Below, one piece after another: positions 8,056-15,825 of a DNA stretch of 36,940 nucleotides. The notes under the pieces are model-generated. The model ran no database searches and was not told the origin of the DNA. It saw nothing but the letters and a program-made list of their open reading frames with translations. How positions within the stretch are numbered: position 1 is the first letter of the stretch; every line of letters begins with the position of its first letter. This DNA is from JAWUXM01 sp034111325 (GTDB taxonomy: Bacteria; Pseudomonadota; Alphaproteobacteria; Rickettsiales; JABIRX01), in assembly GCA_034111325.1 (NCBI GenBank), contig JAWUXM010000036.1, forward strand, positions 1-36,940. Direction: 5' to 3'. A program made the translations under genes and the position numbers.

Positions 8056-9033
8056 TCACATAGAACTCAAAAAACCAACTAATTTTTGCATATCTTCTGG
8101 CATCTCTGCGGTGAAACTCATCTCCTCGCCACTAGTGGGATGAATGAAGCTAATTGCTTTTGAATGAAGCGCCTGACGCTTGAATTTCAACAGTTCGTTT
8201 TGTGACTCTCCCTTAACAGTATGCATTATAGTCCGGTGGTTATTACCATATTCAGGGTCACCAATTAATGGATGTTTTTTATGGGCAAAATGCACTCTTA
8301 TTTGATGAGTACGACCAGTTTGCAAACGACATTCTACCAACGATGCAAACATCTTCCCAAAGATCTTTTCAACTTTATATTCGGTGATTGCCTCTCTGCC
8401 TTTTACTTCTGAGACCGTCATGATTTTACGATTTGAAGAGCTTCGAGTTATATTGCCTTCTATCATGCCTTCAAATGGCTTAATGACTCCCCAGATTACT
8501 GCGACATATACCCTCTTTAGCGTGCGCTCTTGTAATTGCGTTGCGAGTGAAACATGTGCCTTATCATTCTTCGCCACAACCATTAGGCCGCTGGTGTTTT
8601 TATCTAAACGGTGGACAATTCCAGGGCGCTCAACACCGTTAATCCCCGATAGGCTATCAGGGCAATAAGCTAAAAGTGCGTTCACTAAAGTTTGGTTATG
8701 ATTACCCGCGCCAGGGTGAACGGTTAAACCTGCCTGCTTATTAATTACTAACATATCATCATCTTCATAGACAATATCCAGAGGGATTTCTGTAGCAGTA
8801 ATTTCAGATTTTATCGGAGCTTTAATTTCAACATAATAAATCTGTTCGCCTTTGACTTTAATTGATGGATCAGCAATAACCTCACCATTATGTTGCACAC
8901 ATCCATCAGTGACGATCTTTTTAACACGACTACGCGTAATTTCAGGAATGGATTTTACAATTTCATCTGTTATGAATTTATCCAAGCGAATGCCTTTTCT
9001 GGCAGTTGGAACTATTAATTTTATATTATACAT
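8056..9033 (-). CDS. rluD: Ribosomal large subunit pseudouridine synthase, RluD-type
   Basis: Isomerises uridines to pseudouridine in 23S rRNA (helix 69 in the characterised RluD enzymes). The 325-residue protein has an N-terminal S4 RNA-binding domain (about residues 14-70, RLDKFITDEI then RVKKIVTDGCVQHNGEV). The catalytic domain has INKQAGLTVHPGAGN, the catalytic Asp144 in HRLDKNTSGL, and the late motif QTGRTHQIRVH. The HRLDKNTSGL signature and S4 domain favour RluD or RluC over RluA; RluD is my choice from the VHPGAGN/LVNALL pattern, while the exact rRNA targets are inferred. A small membrane-protein gene starts divergently within a few dozen bases of its start codon. Confidence 0.88.
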   Translation of the reverse strand: MYNIKLIVPTARKGIRLDKFITDEIVKSIPEITRSRVKKIVTDGCVQHNGEVIADPSIKVKGEQIYYVEIKAPIKSEITATEIPLDIVYEDDDMLVINKQAGLTVHPGAGNHNQTLVNALLAYCPDSLSGINGVERPGIVHRLDKNTSGLMVVAKNDKAHVSLATQLQERTLKRVYVAVIWGVIKPFEGMIEGNITRSSSNRKIMTVSEVKGREAITEYKVEKIFGKMFASLVECRLQTGRTHQIRVHFAHKKHPLIGDPEYGNNHRTIMHTVKGESQNELLKFKRQALHSKAISFIHPTSGEEMSFTAEMPEDMQKLVGFLSSM

Positions 9034-9059
9034 AGATAATGGATAGAAGTTTTCACATC

Positions 9060-9305
9060 ATGAAATTCATCGTTATAATAATGGGAGTTACCCTAATTGC
9101 CAGCATTATACTAATCTCCCTTGCCATTTACAAAAAACAATTACGTAAATGTGAGCCTATTGAAATCTCCAACATTGATAGTAGCAACATAACTTTTGAT
9201 AGTGGCAAATTAATCTTCACCACAAAAAATACAGCAGGCGTGAAAACAATACAGATTATTAATTACTGTACAGGTGATGTTGTTAATGAAATTATGGTTA
9301 AATAA
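9060..9305 (+). CDS. Small single-helix membrane protein
   Basis: An 81-residue protein with one N-terminal membrane helix (FIVIIMGVTLIASIILISLAI) followed by a short basic stretch and a roughly 50-residue beta-rich soluble tail. It resembles small alphaproteobacterial proteins often found beside an RluA-family synthase (I recall DUF6476-like), but that assignment is from memory of context and weak. I chose the ATG at 9060 because it puts the helix at the very N-terminus. An in-frame ATG at 9039 would add seven residues and lie only 5 bases from the divergent rluD start. The stop codon overlaps the next start (TAATG), so it is translationally linked to the MNT-HEPN pair. Confidence 0.6.
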   Translation: MKFIVIIMGVTLIASIILISLAIYKKQLRKCEPIEISNIDSSNITFDSGKLIFTTKNTAGVKTIQIINYCTGDVVNEIMVK

Positions 9306-9598
9306 TGAGCAGTTTGAAGGAGTATAAGTTTCTTACACAATTAAAATCCCTACCTTTTATAGAAGAAATCTACCTCTTTGGCTCACGTGCTAACAATACG
9401 GCACAAGAACGCTCTGACATTGATATTGCAATTAACTGCCCCAACGCATCAAATGCAGACTGGCTCAAAATAATTGATACAATTGACAATGCTGACACAT
9501 TACTTGAAATTGATTGCGTACGATTTGATGAGTTAGAAAAGACTTCTCTGCTCAGGAAACAAATTTTAGAAAATAATCAGATAGTTTATAAAAAATGA
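9305..9598 (+). CDS. Minimal nucleotidyltransferase (MntA-like antitoxin)
   Basis: A 97-residue protein with the core of the polymerase-beta nucleotidyltransferase fold: LFGSRANNTAQERSDIDIAI gives the GS motif (Gly26-Ser27) and the metal-binding Asp pair (Asp38, Asp40), with a further acidic strand LLEIDCVRF. Small MNT proteins paired with HEPN proteins include MntA, which in studied systems transfers AMP to a Tyr of its HEPN partner HepT and so blocks its RNase activity. The start overlaps the previous stop by one base (TAATG) and the end overlaps the HEPN gene by 4 bases (ATGA). The pairing makes a type VII-style toxin-antitoxin role likely, though a housekeeping role of older HI0073/HI0074-like pairs is not excluded. 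Confidence 0.85.
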   Translation: MSSLKEYKFLTQLKSLPFIEEIYLFGSRANNTAQERSDIDIAINCPNASNADWLKIIDTIDNADTLLEIDCVRFDELEKTSLLRKQILENNQIVYKK

Positions 9599-10011
9599 CC
9601 GCCAAAATTGATTTAGCTTTTAAATTATTAGGAGATGCATTAGAGCGCCTAGAAGAAGCGGTTAGCGAACCAATAGATGCTAAAAGAATGAATGTTGATT
9701 CAACAATTCAACGCTTTGAATTTTGCATTGAACTTTTCTGGAAAGCTCTAAAAAGAATTCTGGAAAACGAGGAAGTGCAAACGTCTAGCCCAAAAGACGT
9801 GATGCAAAAAGCCTACAAATACAACCTGATTAATGATGAAGAAATTTGGCTAGAAATGCTGCATCAACGCAACCAAACATCACATACTTACCAATTAGAA
9901 TTAGCAGATAAGATCTATACAGAGATTAAGAAAACATATTGCTTAGCCATGCTAGAAACATACAAAGATTTATCCAAGAAGCACATTAAAGAGCAACAAT
10001 CCGCTCAATAA
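9595..10011 (+). CDS. HEPN-family partner of MNT (HepT/HI0074-like)
   Basis: A 138-residue all-helical protein of the nucleotidyltransferase substrate-binding/HEPN type. It begins KIDLAFKLLGDALERLEEAV, continues with IQRFEFCIELFWKALKRIL, the family hallmark, and has the HEPN RNase motif RNQTSHTY at residues 92-99 (Arg92, four residues, His97, then Tyr99). In HepT this Tyr in RX4HXY is the one AMPylated by MntA. All three residues are intact, so an active RNase toxin is possible. It starts within the MNT gene (4-base overlap) and its end runs 26 bases into the convergent HIT gene. No other defence or mobile genes surround it. Confidence 0.82.
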   Translation: MTAKIDLAFKLLGDALERLEEAVSEPIDAKRMNVDSTIQRFEFCIELFWKALKRILENEEVQTSSPKDVMQKAYKYNLINDEEIWLEMLHQRNQTSHTYQLELADKIYTEIKKTYCLAMLETYKDLSKKHIKEQQSAQ

Positions 10012-10378
10012 CTTCTGACTTTCCTTCTTCTGAATAAGGCGTGGATTCCGCGCCCCAAATTGGCTGCGGCCAAGCTTTGTCGCCCTTAAAACGTGCAATG
10101 ATATGAATATGTAATTGGCTAACTTGATTACCTAACGCCGCAATATTGATTTTATCAGCAGCAAAAACCTCCTTCATTAGATTTCCTACTAGATTCACCT
10201 CATTGAACAGAACTAGCCTCTGCCCATCAGAAAGATCCATAATTTCGCTAACTTCAGAAACTTTAGGCACTAAGATTACCCATGGGAAATTTGCATTATT
10301 TATCAAACGCAATTGGCAAAGCGCAAAATCTTTTATCAAAAAACTATCTGCTGCTAAGCGCTCATCTAACGTAAACAT
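9986..10378 (-). CDS. HIT-domain protein
   Basis: A member of the histidine-triad superfamily of nucleotide hydrolases and transferases, 130 residues. Visible are FALCQLRLINNANFPWVILVP and INIAALGNQVSQLHIHIIAR, then a C-terminal AWPQPIWG. The triad reads Gln-x-His-x-His in QLHIHI, with the first His replaced by Gln; this is usual for this subfamily in proteobacteria and need not mean loss of function. The substrate is unknown. I chose the ATG overlapping the lysA stop (TAATG at 10378); an ATG at 10390 would add four residues. It is the last gene of the argH-lptM-lysA operon and converges on the HEPN gene. Confidence 0.85.
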   Translation of the reverse strand: MFTLDERLAADSFLIKDFALCQLRLINNANFPWVILVPKVSEVSEIMDLSDGQRLVLFNEVNLVGNLMKEVFAADKINIAALGNQVSQLHIHIIARFKGDKAWPQPIWGAESTPYSEEGKSEVIERIVAL

Positions 10379-11649
10379 TATGCTAACCATTCAGGAATTA
10401 CATCACGCCCTAACATTTCTTCATAAGTTGGACGCTGGCGGATTATAGCAAAATCACCACCCTTGACCATGATTTCAGGAATTAATTTGCGGCTATTATA
10501 TTCAGATGCCATAACTGCGCCATATGCACCAGCACTTCTAAACACCAATAAATCCCCTTCTTTCGGCTCAACCATTGAGATATTTCTGGCAAATACATCA
10601 CTAGTTTCACAAACTGGACCAACTACATCAAAAACTGCCTCATTGCCACTAACTTTTTTAGCAGGAATTACTTCGTGAATCGCATCATACATAGCAGGGC
10701 GAAGCAGGTCATTCATCGCACTATCCACAACAATAAAATTCTTATGTTGTGTTTTCTTCACTAGAATCACACTCGTTACTAACACGCCACTATTTGCCAT
10801 AATCAGCCTTCCCGGTTCGAATATAAATTTGATATCCGGCAAATCACTCGCAACTTCGCCAACTAAATTACCATATGCTTCTGGCGTTGGTATATCACCT
10901 GATTTTGCTTTTATGTAAGGCACGCCCAAACCACCACCTAAATCAATTGTTCTAATTTGGAAACCTTGCTTAATTAAGTCTTTTGCTAAATTGATGATTT
11001 TTGTAAATGCTTCCTTAAACGGCTCAAGGGATGTGATTTGCGAACCAATATGGGTGGCAACCCCTACCAAATCAATGTTAGGCAATTGTGACGCCTTCAT
11101 AAATGCGACAAATGATTCATCAATATTAATGCCAAATTTGTCTTCTTTGCGACCTGTGGAAATTTTGCTGTTACTTTTTGCATCAACATCAGGGTTTACC
11201 CGAATTGCAACATTGGCTTTCATGCCTAACTTCTCAGCTTCTTCATTAATCATGTCCAACTCCTCTAAGGACTCGGCGTTAAATTGACCAATTGTAGCTT
11301 TTAGTGCAAATCTGATCTCCGCACGGCTTTTGCCAACTCCTGAATAAACAATGTTTTTTGGGTGAATCCCTGCTTGCAATGCCCTTGCTATTTCACCTTC
11401 AGAAACAACATCAGCGCCAGCGCCTAATCTCCCTAATGTTTTAATCACCGCAATATTTGAATTCGCCTTTACAGCAAAACAAATTAGTTTATTTTTTAGA
11501 TTTAGTGCTTTGTTTAGCACGTTAAAATGGCGCTCAATCGTTGCAGTCGAATAGCAATAGAAAGGCGTGTGCACCTTCTTTTCAATCTCTGTAATCTGCA
11601 CATCTTCAGCAAATAAAATTTGGTCTTTTTTATATTCGAAATAATCCAT
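10378..11649 (-). CDS. lysA: Diaminopimelate decarboxylase
   Basis: PLP-dependent enzyme making L-lysine from meso-diaminopimelate, the last step of lysine synthesis. The 423-residue length fits. The barrel domain starts TPFYCYSTATIERHF and has the PLP-lysine in CFAVKANSN. The His and Gly-rich phosphate-binding elements are IDLGGGLGVPY and FEPGRLIMANSGVLVT. The active-site Cys region is GPVCETSDVFA, followed by GAYGAVMASEYNSR. It follows the small lipoprotein gene by 22 bases, an arrangement widely seen in alphaproteobacteria. Its stop overlaps the HIT start codon. Confidence 0.96.
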   Translation of the reverse strand: MDYFEYKKDQILFAEDVQITEIEKKVHTPFYCYSTATIERHFNVLNKALNLKNKLICFAVKANSNIAVIKTLGRLGAGADVVSEGEIARALQAGIHPKNIVYSGVGKSRAEIRFALKATIGQFNAESLEELDMINEEAEKLGMKANVAIRVNPDVDAKSNSKISTGRKEDKFGINIDESFVAFMKASQLPNIDLVGVATHIGSQITSLEPFKEAFTKIINLAKDLIKQGFQIRTIDLGGGLGVPYIKAKSGDIPTPEAYGNLVGEVASDLPDIKFIFEPGRLIMANSGVLVTSVILVKKTQHKNFIVVDSAMNDLLRPAMYDAIHEVIPAKKVSGNEAVFDVVGPVCETSDVFARNISMVEPKEGDLLVFRSAGAYGAVMASEYNSRKLIPEIMVKGGDFAIIRQRPTYEEMLGRDVIPEWLA

Positions 11650-11671
11650 TATTTGATTTAATTATAAGTTC

Positions 11672-11812
11672 TTAGGGAGTGTTCTCATCGCCAGCATTGC
11701 GATTAGTTTGCCTTGAGCTTGGCAGATCGCTACTATCGGGCAAAAATAAACGCCCTTTTACACCACATGCAACAAGCTGAGATAATAGTAAAATTAGGAT
11801 AATTTTTTTCAT
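11672..11812 (-). CDS. lptM: Small LptM-like lipoprotein
   Basis: A 46-residue gene too short for routine detection. It has a lipoprotein signal peptide: MKKIILILLLSQLVAC, with lipobox LVAC and the lipidated Cys at residue 16. The mature protein starts CGVKGRLFLP, close to the hallmark CGxKGPLYLP of LptM (YifL) lipoproteins, followed by a short Ser/Asn-rich tail. In Enterobacteria LptM assists maturation of the LPS transporter LptD, and similar tiny lipoproteins lie between argH and lysA in alphaproteobacteria. It starts 2 bases after the argH stop and is followed by lysA. The function here is by family analogy; the mature part is very short. Confidence 0.85.
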   Translation of the reverse strand: MKKIILILLLSQLVACGVKGRLFLPDSSDLPSSRQTNRNAGDENTP

Positions 11813-11814
11813 AA

Positions 11815-13203
11815 TTATAAATATTTTTTATGGGCGGCTTTCAGGGCTTTTTTTACAGTTACAAACGATGTCCCGCCATATGATTTACGGCTAGCAACTG
11901 ACTTATCAATTGATAAAACTGCAAAGATTTCTTTGCCTATTTTTGGCTCAATTTTTTGCATCTCTTCTAAATCCAATTCATCCAAACGACATTCTTTACG
12001 TTGTGCTAGCTTTACAACTCTTCCCGTTACATGATGCGCATCACGAAATGGCATATTTAAATCCTTTACTAAAAAATCCGCCAAATCCGTTGCTGTAGAA
12101 AAACCCTGCGCTGCTGCTGCACGCATATTGGCTTCGTTAATTTTCATGTCCTCCACCATGCCTGATAAGGCTTTAATGCTAATCATTAACGTATCTACTG
12201 CATCAAAAACTGGCTCTTTATCTTCCTGCATATCTTTACTATAAGCGAGCGGCAAAGCTTTCATCGTTATAAGCAAACTCGTCAAATTACCAATAATTCT
12301 GCCTGACTTCCCTCTGATTAACTCTGCAGCATCAGGGTTTTTCTTCTGGGGCATAATTGAGCTGCCTGTCGTAAATGCATCTGATAACTCGATAAATCTA
12401 AAACCACTAGTTAACCAAATAATTATTTCTTCTGCAAAACGTGATAAATGAATGCTGCAAATAGCCGCAGAGGATAGCAGATCTAAAGCAAAGTCACGAT
12501 CTGACACAGAGTCTAGAGAATTCGCAGTTGGTTTAGAAAAGCCTAAAGCGTCAGAAGTAAAATCACGATCAATCGGGAAAGATGTCCCTGCTAAAGCCGC
12601 ACTTCCTAATGGCGATTCATTCATTCTCTCCCTTGCATCTTGCATACGGCTCCGGTCACGACCAAACATTTCGACATATGCATGTAGATGATGCGCTAGA
12701 CTAATTGGCTGCGCAGTTTGTAAATGAGTAAAGCCAGGCAAGACCACATTGATATGTTTCTCTGCTTTTACAATCAATTCTCTCTGCAAATCTTTCAATA
12801 AGAGATCAATCTGATCAAACGCACCACGCACATATAACTTAAAATCCGTCGCAACTTGATCATTACGTGAACGGGCAGTGTGCAGCCTTCCTGCTGTCGC
12901 CCCTATAATTTTGGTCAAACGTGCTTCGATATTCATATGAATATCTTCAAGCTCAGCTTTGAATGTGAACTTGCCGCTCTCTATTTCTCCTTCGATTTTG
13001 CGTAAGCCATCAGCGATTAATTTTGCATCTTTTTTATTGATGATTTTTTGCTTAGCAAGCATGGCTACATGTGCAAGTGAACCTTCTATATCCTCTTTAT
13101 ACAGCCTTTGATCAAAAGAAATTGACTGGTTTATTTCTGCCATTAATTGATGCGCTGGTTTATCAAAAACACCGCCCCACATTGCATTTGCTTTTTTTGT
13201 CAT
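11815..13203 (-). CDS. argH: Argininosuccinate lyase
   Basis: Cleaves argininosuccinate to arginine and fumarate, the last step of arginine synthesis, as a cytosolic homotetramer. At 462 residues it is full length. Visible are MWGGVFDKPAHQLM at the N-terminus, LHTARSRNDQVATD, the catalytic-His region GFTHLQTAQPISLAHH and the fumarase/aspartase superfamily signature GSSIMPQKKNPDAAEL. AGGAG precedes the ATG by 5 bases. It heads the operon argH-lptM-lysA-HIT and is divergent from tlpA. On the minus strand a TATAAAAT sequence about 35-40 bases upstream could be its -10 element, without a clear -35. Confidence 0.97.
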   Translation of the reverse strand: MTKKANAMWGGVFDKPAHQLMAEINQSISFDQRLYKEDIEGSLAHVAMLAKQKIINKKDAKLIADGLRKIEGEIESGKFTFKAELEDIHMNIEARLTKIIGATAGRLHTARSRNDQVATDFKLYVRGAFDQIDLLLKDLQRELIVKAEKHINVVLPGFTHLQTAQPISLAHHLHAYVEMFGRDRSRMQDARERMNESPLGSAALAGTSFPIDRDFTSDALGFSKPTANSLDSVSDRDFALDLLSSAAICSIHLSRFAEEIIIWLTSGFRFIELSDAFTTGSSIMPQKKNPDAAELIRGKSGRIIGNLTSLLITMKALPLAYSKDMQEDKEPVFDAVDTLMISIKALSGMVEDMKINEANMRAAAAQGFSTATDLADFLVKDLNMPFRDAHHVTGRVVKLAQRKECRLDELDLEEMQKIEPKIGKEIFAVLSIDKSVASRKSYGGTSFVTVKKALKAAHKKYL

Positions 13204-13303
13204 TGAGCTCCTAAATTAGATAATTGAGTTGAGACATTTTATAGTTGTCCAATTAAAATAAATCCATACTTTTCTAAAAGCTTGATTTTAGCAGCGTAAA
13301 AGT

Positions 13304-13325
13304 TTCTAATTGACCAAAATTAGAA
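13304..13325. repeat. Inverted repeat upstream of tlpA
   Basis: Arms TTCTAATT (13304-13311) and AATTAGAA (13318-13325) flank a 6-base loop in the gap between divergent argH and tlpA, ending 15 bases before the tlpA ATG. It could be an operator or an RNA hairpin; nothing identifies a regulator. Confidence 0.4.
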
Positions 13326-13340
13326 TTTCTATATATCCGA

Positions 13341-13916
13341 ATGAAGTTTTTACCTCGCTTAATTATTGCAATTATCCTACTTTCAATCGGTGCTGGCTTA
13401 GGCTATCTTTTCTATACGGAGCGCCAATTTAATGATACTGGACATTTTGAAACAAGCCTTGAATCTAAACCTGTCCGCGCAGAAATTAATCGTTTTTCTC
13501 CTGCAAAAACATTACCTGACTTTAGCTTTGCAGATGCAAATAATCAAACCCTCACCTTAGACAACTTTAAAGGCAAAAGCATTATCCTAAACCTCTGGGC
13601 AGAATGGTGCAAGCCTTGCGTAGCAGAGCTCCCTGAGCTTGATCTACTAGAAGACATAATCGGCAAAGATAATATCACCATAATCCCAGTCTCAATTGGC
13701 AATAGCACAGCAAGCGAAGTTCAGGATTTTTATGATAGCCTTTCGATTAAAAATCTCGCTGTTTATATTGATCAAAATACGTACCAAAGTTTAGCGGCAA
13801 TTGGCATCCCTACTACAATTCTCATTAATAAAGAAGGCAAGGAAGTAGCACGAATTAACGGTTACGTTAATTGGCAAAGCAACCAAATGTTAGAATTTTT
13901 AAACCAAGGACTTTAA
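13341..13916 (+). CDS. tlpA: TlpA-like membrane-anchored thioredoxin-family protein
   Basis: Periplasmic thiol-disulfide oxidoreductase of the TlpA/ResA class, which in Bradyrhizobium reduces cytochrome oxidase assembly components. The 191-residue protein has an N-terminal membrane anchor (residues 7-25), a linker of about 30 residues, then a thioredoxin fold beginning LPDFSFADANNQ. The redox motif is WCKPC (Cys90, Cys93) and the cis-Pro loop is GIPTTILI. The gene is divergent from argH, an order conserved in alphaproteobacteria. The upstream region holds an inverted repeat and no clear Shine-Dalgarno sequence. bolA follows after 8 bases, so the two are probably co-transcribed. Confidence 0.9.
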   Translation: MKFLPRLIIAIILLSIGAGLGYLFYTERQFNDTGHFETSLESKPVRAEINRFSPAKTLPDFSFADANNQTLTLDNFKGKSIILNLWAEWCKPCVAELPELDLLEDIIGKDNITIIPVSIGNSTASEVQDFYDSLSIKNLAVYIDQNTYQSLAAIGIPTTILINKEGKEVARINGYVNWQSNQMLEFLNQGL

Positions 13917-13924
13917 TATAAATT

Positions 13925-14197
13925 ATGGCAGAAATTGAAAATATCCATCATAAAATTAGGCAACAGCTTAACTGCGTATCCTTAAAAATATTTAATGAAT
14001 CTAGCAAACACGCAAATCATTACGAAGCTGTTTCCAGCGAGCCGTCACATTTAAAAATTGAAATAATCTCCGATGATTTTGCTGGGCTCAGCAAAATCGC
14101 ACGCCATAAAATCGTCAATAAGCTTTTAGAGAAAGAATTCCAGAGAGATTTGCATGCACTTTCAATAAAGACGCAAACAGTCCAAGAGGCTAGCTAG
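13925..14197 (+). CDS. BolA-family protein
   Basis: A 90-residue protein of the BolA/IbaG family, which partners monothiol glutaredoxins in handling [2Fe-2S] clusters; BolA itself also binds DNA. The recognisable core is SKHANHYEAVSSEPSHLKIE and IISDDFAGLSKIARHKIV, with the variable loop and the invariant RH, and the C-terminal HALSIKTQT. The class (BolA, IbaG or BolA3-like) cannot be settled by eye. It follows tlpA by 8 bases and its last 8 bases overlap the end of the convergent proC gene. Confidence 0.88.
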   Translation: MAEIENIHHKIRQQLNCVSLKIFNESSKHANHYEAVSSEPSHLKIEIISDDFAGLSKIARHKIVNKLLEKEFQRDLHALSIKTQTVQEAS

Positions 14198-14930
14198 ATA
14201 GTTCTTTAGCACGCTCAACTGCCTTCTCTACCGCTTCACCGATTATATCAGCAAAATCATGATCACGAGTTAATACTTCAAGCGCTGCTTCGGTTGTTCC
14301 TTTTGGACTAGCAACATTTTTCATCAAATCTGTTAGGGAATTATCCTCAGCAAGTTTAACACTCCCTTTGGCAGTTTGCATAACCAACGCTTTTGATTGC
14401 TCAATAGTCAAACCTTGCTTGACACCAGCCTCAATTAATTTTTGCATAAAGTAGAAAAAATATGCAGGACCACTTCCAGAAATCCCCGTCGCAGAATCAA
14501 TCAAATTTTCATCATCAAGCCACATCACTTTACCGATCGATTCTAAAATCTGCTGTGCTGTATCTTTCTCCGCATTACTCACAAATTCATTAGCAATCGC
14601 AACACTCATCCCCTCACCAATTGCAGATGGAAGATTTGGCATTATGCGAATGATTTTTTGCTGCACCCTTAGATGGTCAGCAAAAAACTGCATTTTCTTA
14701 CCAGCAATAATTGATATCACCACTGCATTCTCGGCAATATTTGCATAATCATAAATGATCTCACCAATAATTAGGGGCTTTACTGCAAAAATTATAAAGT
14801 CATATTTCACATCATCAACAATTTTATCTTCCTTGCCAACAATCGTAATATCATAACCAGAGTGTTTTTGTAGAGATTGCAAAATTGCACCACCCATCTT
14901 TCCACAACCAACTAGTAAAATTTTTGTCAT
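14190..14930 (-). CDS. proC: Pyrroline-5-carboxylate reductase
   Basis: NAD(P)H-dependent last step of proline synthesis. The 246-residue protein is slightly shorter than the usual 265-275, mostly in the N-terminal Rossmann half. It has ILLVGCGKMGGAIL as the nucleotide-binding motif, RIMPNLPSAIGEGM at the domain boundary, and the C-terminal helical signature with GISGSGPAYFFYF, KQGLTIEQSKALV and SPKGTTEAALEVL. It converges on bolA with an 8-base overlap. A strong AT-rich inverted repeat lies upstream in the gap to the bamE-like gene. Confidence 0.94.
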   Translation of the reverse strand: MTKILLVGCGKMGGAILQSLQKHSGYDITIVGKEDKIVDDVKYDFIIFAVKPLIIGEIIYDYANIAENAVVISIIAGKKMQFFADHLRVQQKIIRIMPNLPSAIGEGMSVAIANEFVSNAEKDTAQQILESIGKVMWLDDENLIDSATGISGSGPAYFFYFMQKLIEAGVKQGLTIEQSKALVMQTAKGSVKLAEDNSLTDLMKNVASPKGTTEAALEVLTRDHDFADIIGEAVEKAVERAKELSS

Positions 14931-15017
14931 AATTTTTTTCCTATTAATTAACTACTTAATTTGGCCAAAAGCACTCAAACGAGTTAAAGTCTGCAAATCT
15001 GAGGATTTTTGCGATGA

Positions 15018-15044
15018 TTTTTAGTAAAAATTATTTACTAAAAA
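15018..15044. repeat. AT-rich 11-base perfect inverted repeat
   Basis: Arms TTTTTAGTAAA (15018-15028) and TTTACTAAAAA (15034-15044) flank the 5-base loop AATTA. It lies 20 bases after the end of the bamE-like gene and about 90 bases before the proC start, both on the minus strand. It could end bamE transcription (weakly, as it has no G/C stem) or be an operator for proC. Confidence 0.55.
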
Positions 15045-15063
15045 GGGCGCAAAAAGACCAGAT

Positions 15064-15483
15064 TTACTCGCCGAAACGACCAGCATTGCCCAATATCTGC
15101 CTAAATATACTAACGCGTTTTTCTTCTTCTGGCGTTATGCGCTTCACATAGGCCACTTTTATTGCGTCATCTTTACTATAATGCTTAATGTTTTGTACTT
15201 TATCATTATCAGCAAATTCGATTTCAATAATTTCTTGCTCAATTAGTTCTGGCTTCAAAAAACCAACGCTATTTTTCTTAAAGTAAATATAGTACCAAAT
15301 ATTTTCAGACTCAATTGATGCAGCGCCGATTGCTTTAAAAACATCATTTTTCTTACTAATTCCTGTTTTAACTTTATCTAGATCCTGTGCTTTTAACTTC
15401 GTACCATGTAAATTAATATTATCAACACAAGAGGACAATGATGCGGCAAAAATAAAACAAACAATAATAAGATATCTTTTCAT
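15064..15483 (-). CDS. bamE: BamE/SmpA-OmlA-like outer-membrane lipoprotein
   Basis: A 139-residue lipoprotein with signal peptide and lipobox LSSC (Cys19). The mature domain starts NINLHGTKLKAQDLDKVKTG, followed by the BamE-type helices-and-sheet pattern KNDVFKAIGAASIES and IWYYIYFKKN, and a strand ending in IEIEFADNDKVQNIK. BamE is a small subunit of the BAM complex that inserts beta-barrels into the outer membrane. In alphaproteobacteria it is commonly found next to plsX-fabH-ihfA, as here, where it is divergent from rpmF. The C-terminal GNAGRFGE fits alphaproteobacterial members. Assignment rests on pattern and context; sequence identity to E. coli BamE is likely low. Confidence 0.8.
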   Translation of the reverse strand: MKRYLIIVCFIFAASLSSCVDNINLHGTKLKAQDLDKVKTGISKKNDVFKAIGAASIESENIWYYIYFKKNSVGFLKPELIEQEIIEIEFADNDKVQNIKHYSKDDAIKVAYVKRITPEEEKRVSIFRQILGNAGRFGE

Positions 15484-15612
15484 TTGAAGGTAAAGTAATT
15501 AAAGAATGTGACTGACCTGATCTTTCGGTATACATTGCGTATCAGATTCACTTGCCTTTTAGTTAATAATCCTTATGTTTGCGCTTCACAAGATAATTTT
15601 TTACTTAAAAAA

Positions 15613-15801
15613 ATGGCAGTTCCTAAAAGAAAAACATCACAATCAAAGAAAAATATGCGTCGTGCGCATGACTCTTTGAAACTTTTAAATATCGGAGTTA
15701 ACAAAACTACTGGTGAGCCTCAACTATCCCATCAAATATCACTTGATGGCTACTATAAAGGGCGTCAAGTGATTGTTCCAAAAGAGCATGAAGCTGAATA
15801 A
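15613..15801 (+). CDS. rpmF: 50S ribosomal protein L32
   Basis: Small ribosomal protein of 62 residues. The start at 15613 gives the invariant MAVPKRKTSQSKKNMRRAHD; the frame is open 35 codons further upstream, but that extension has no family counterpart. The C-terminus is ISLDGYYKGRQVIVPKE, typical of alphaproteobacteria. It lacks the zinc-binding cysteines of some L32 forms, as is usual for this group. It begins the rpmF-plsX-fabH-ihfA-merR run. A possible promoter is TTGCCT (15552), 16 bases, TATGTT (15574), which is weak. Confidence 0.95.
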   Translation: MAVPKRKTSQSKKNMRRAHDSLKLLNIGVNKTTGEPQLSHQISLDGYYKGRQVIVPKEHEAE

Positions 15802-15825
15802 TCCATTATCATAAAGGGTCTGGGT

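Noticed and set aside
9986..10378. Missing first His of the HIT triad
   Set aside because: Gln at that place in QLHIHIIAR is typical of this proteobacterial subfamily, so it is not evidence of decay.
13310..13337. TTGACC...TATATC as a tlpA promoter
   Set aside because: The predicted start of transcription would fall within or after the ATG; leaderless expression cannot be excluded but is not supported.
15508..15612. Upstream extension of rpmF by 35 codons
   Set aside because: L32 starts at MAVPKRK throughout the family; the extension has no counterpart and probably is the 5' untranslated region.
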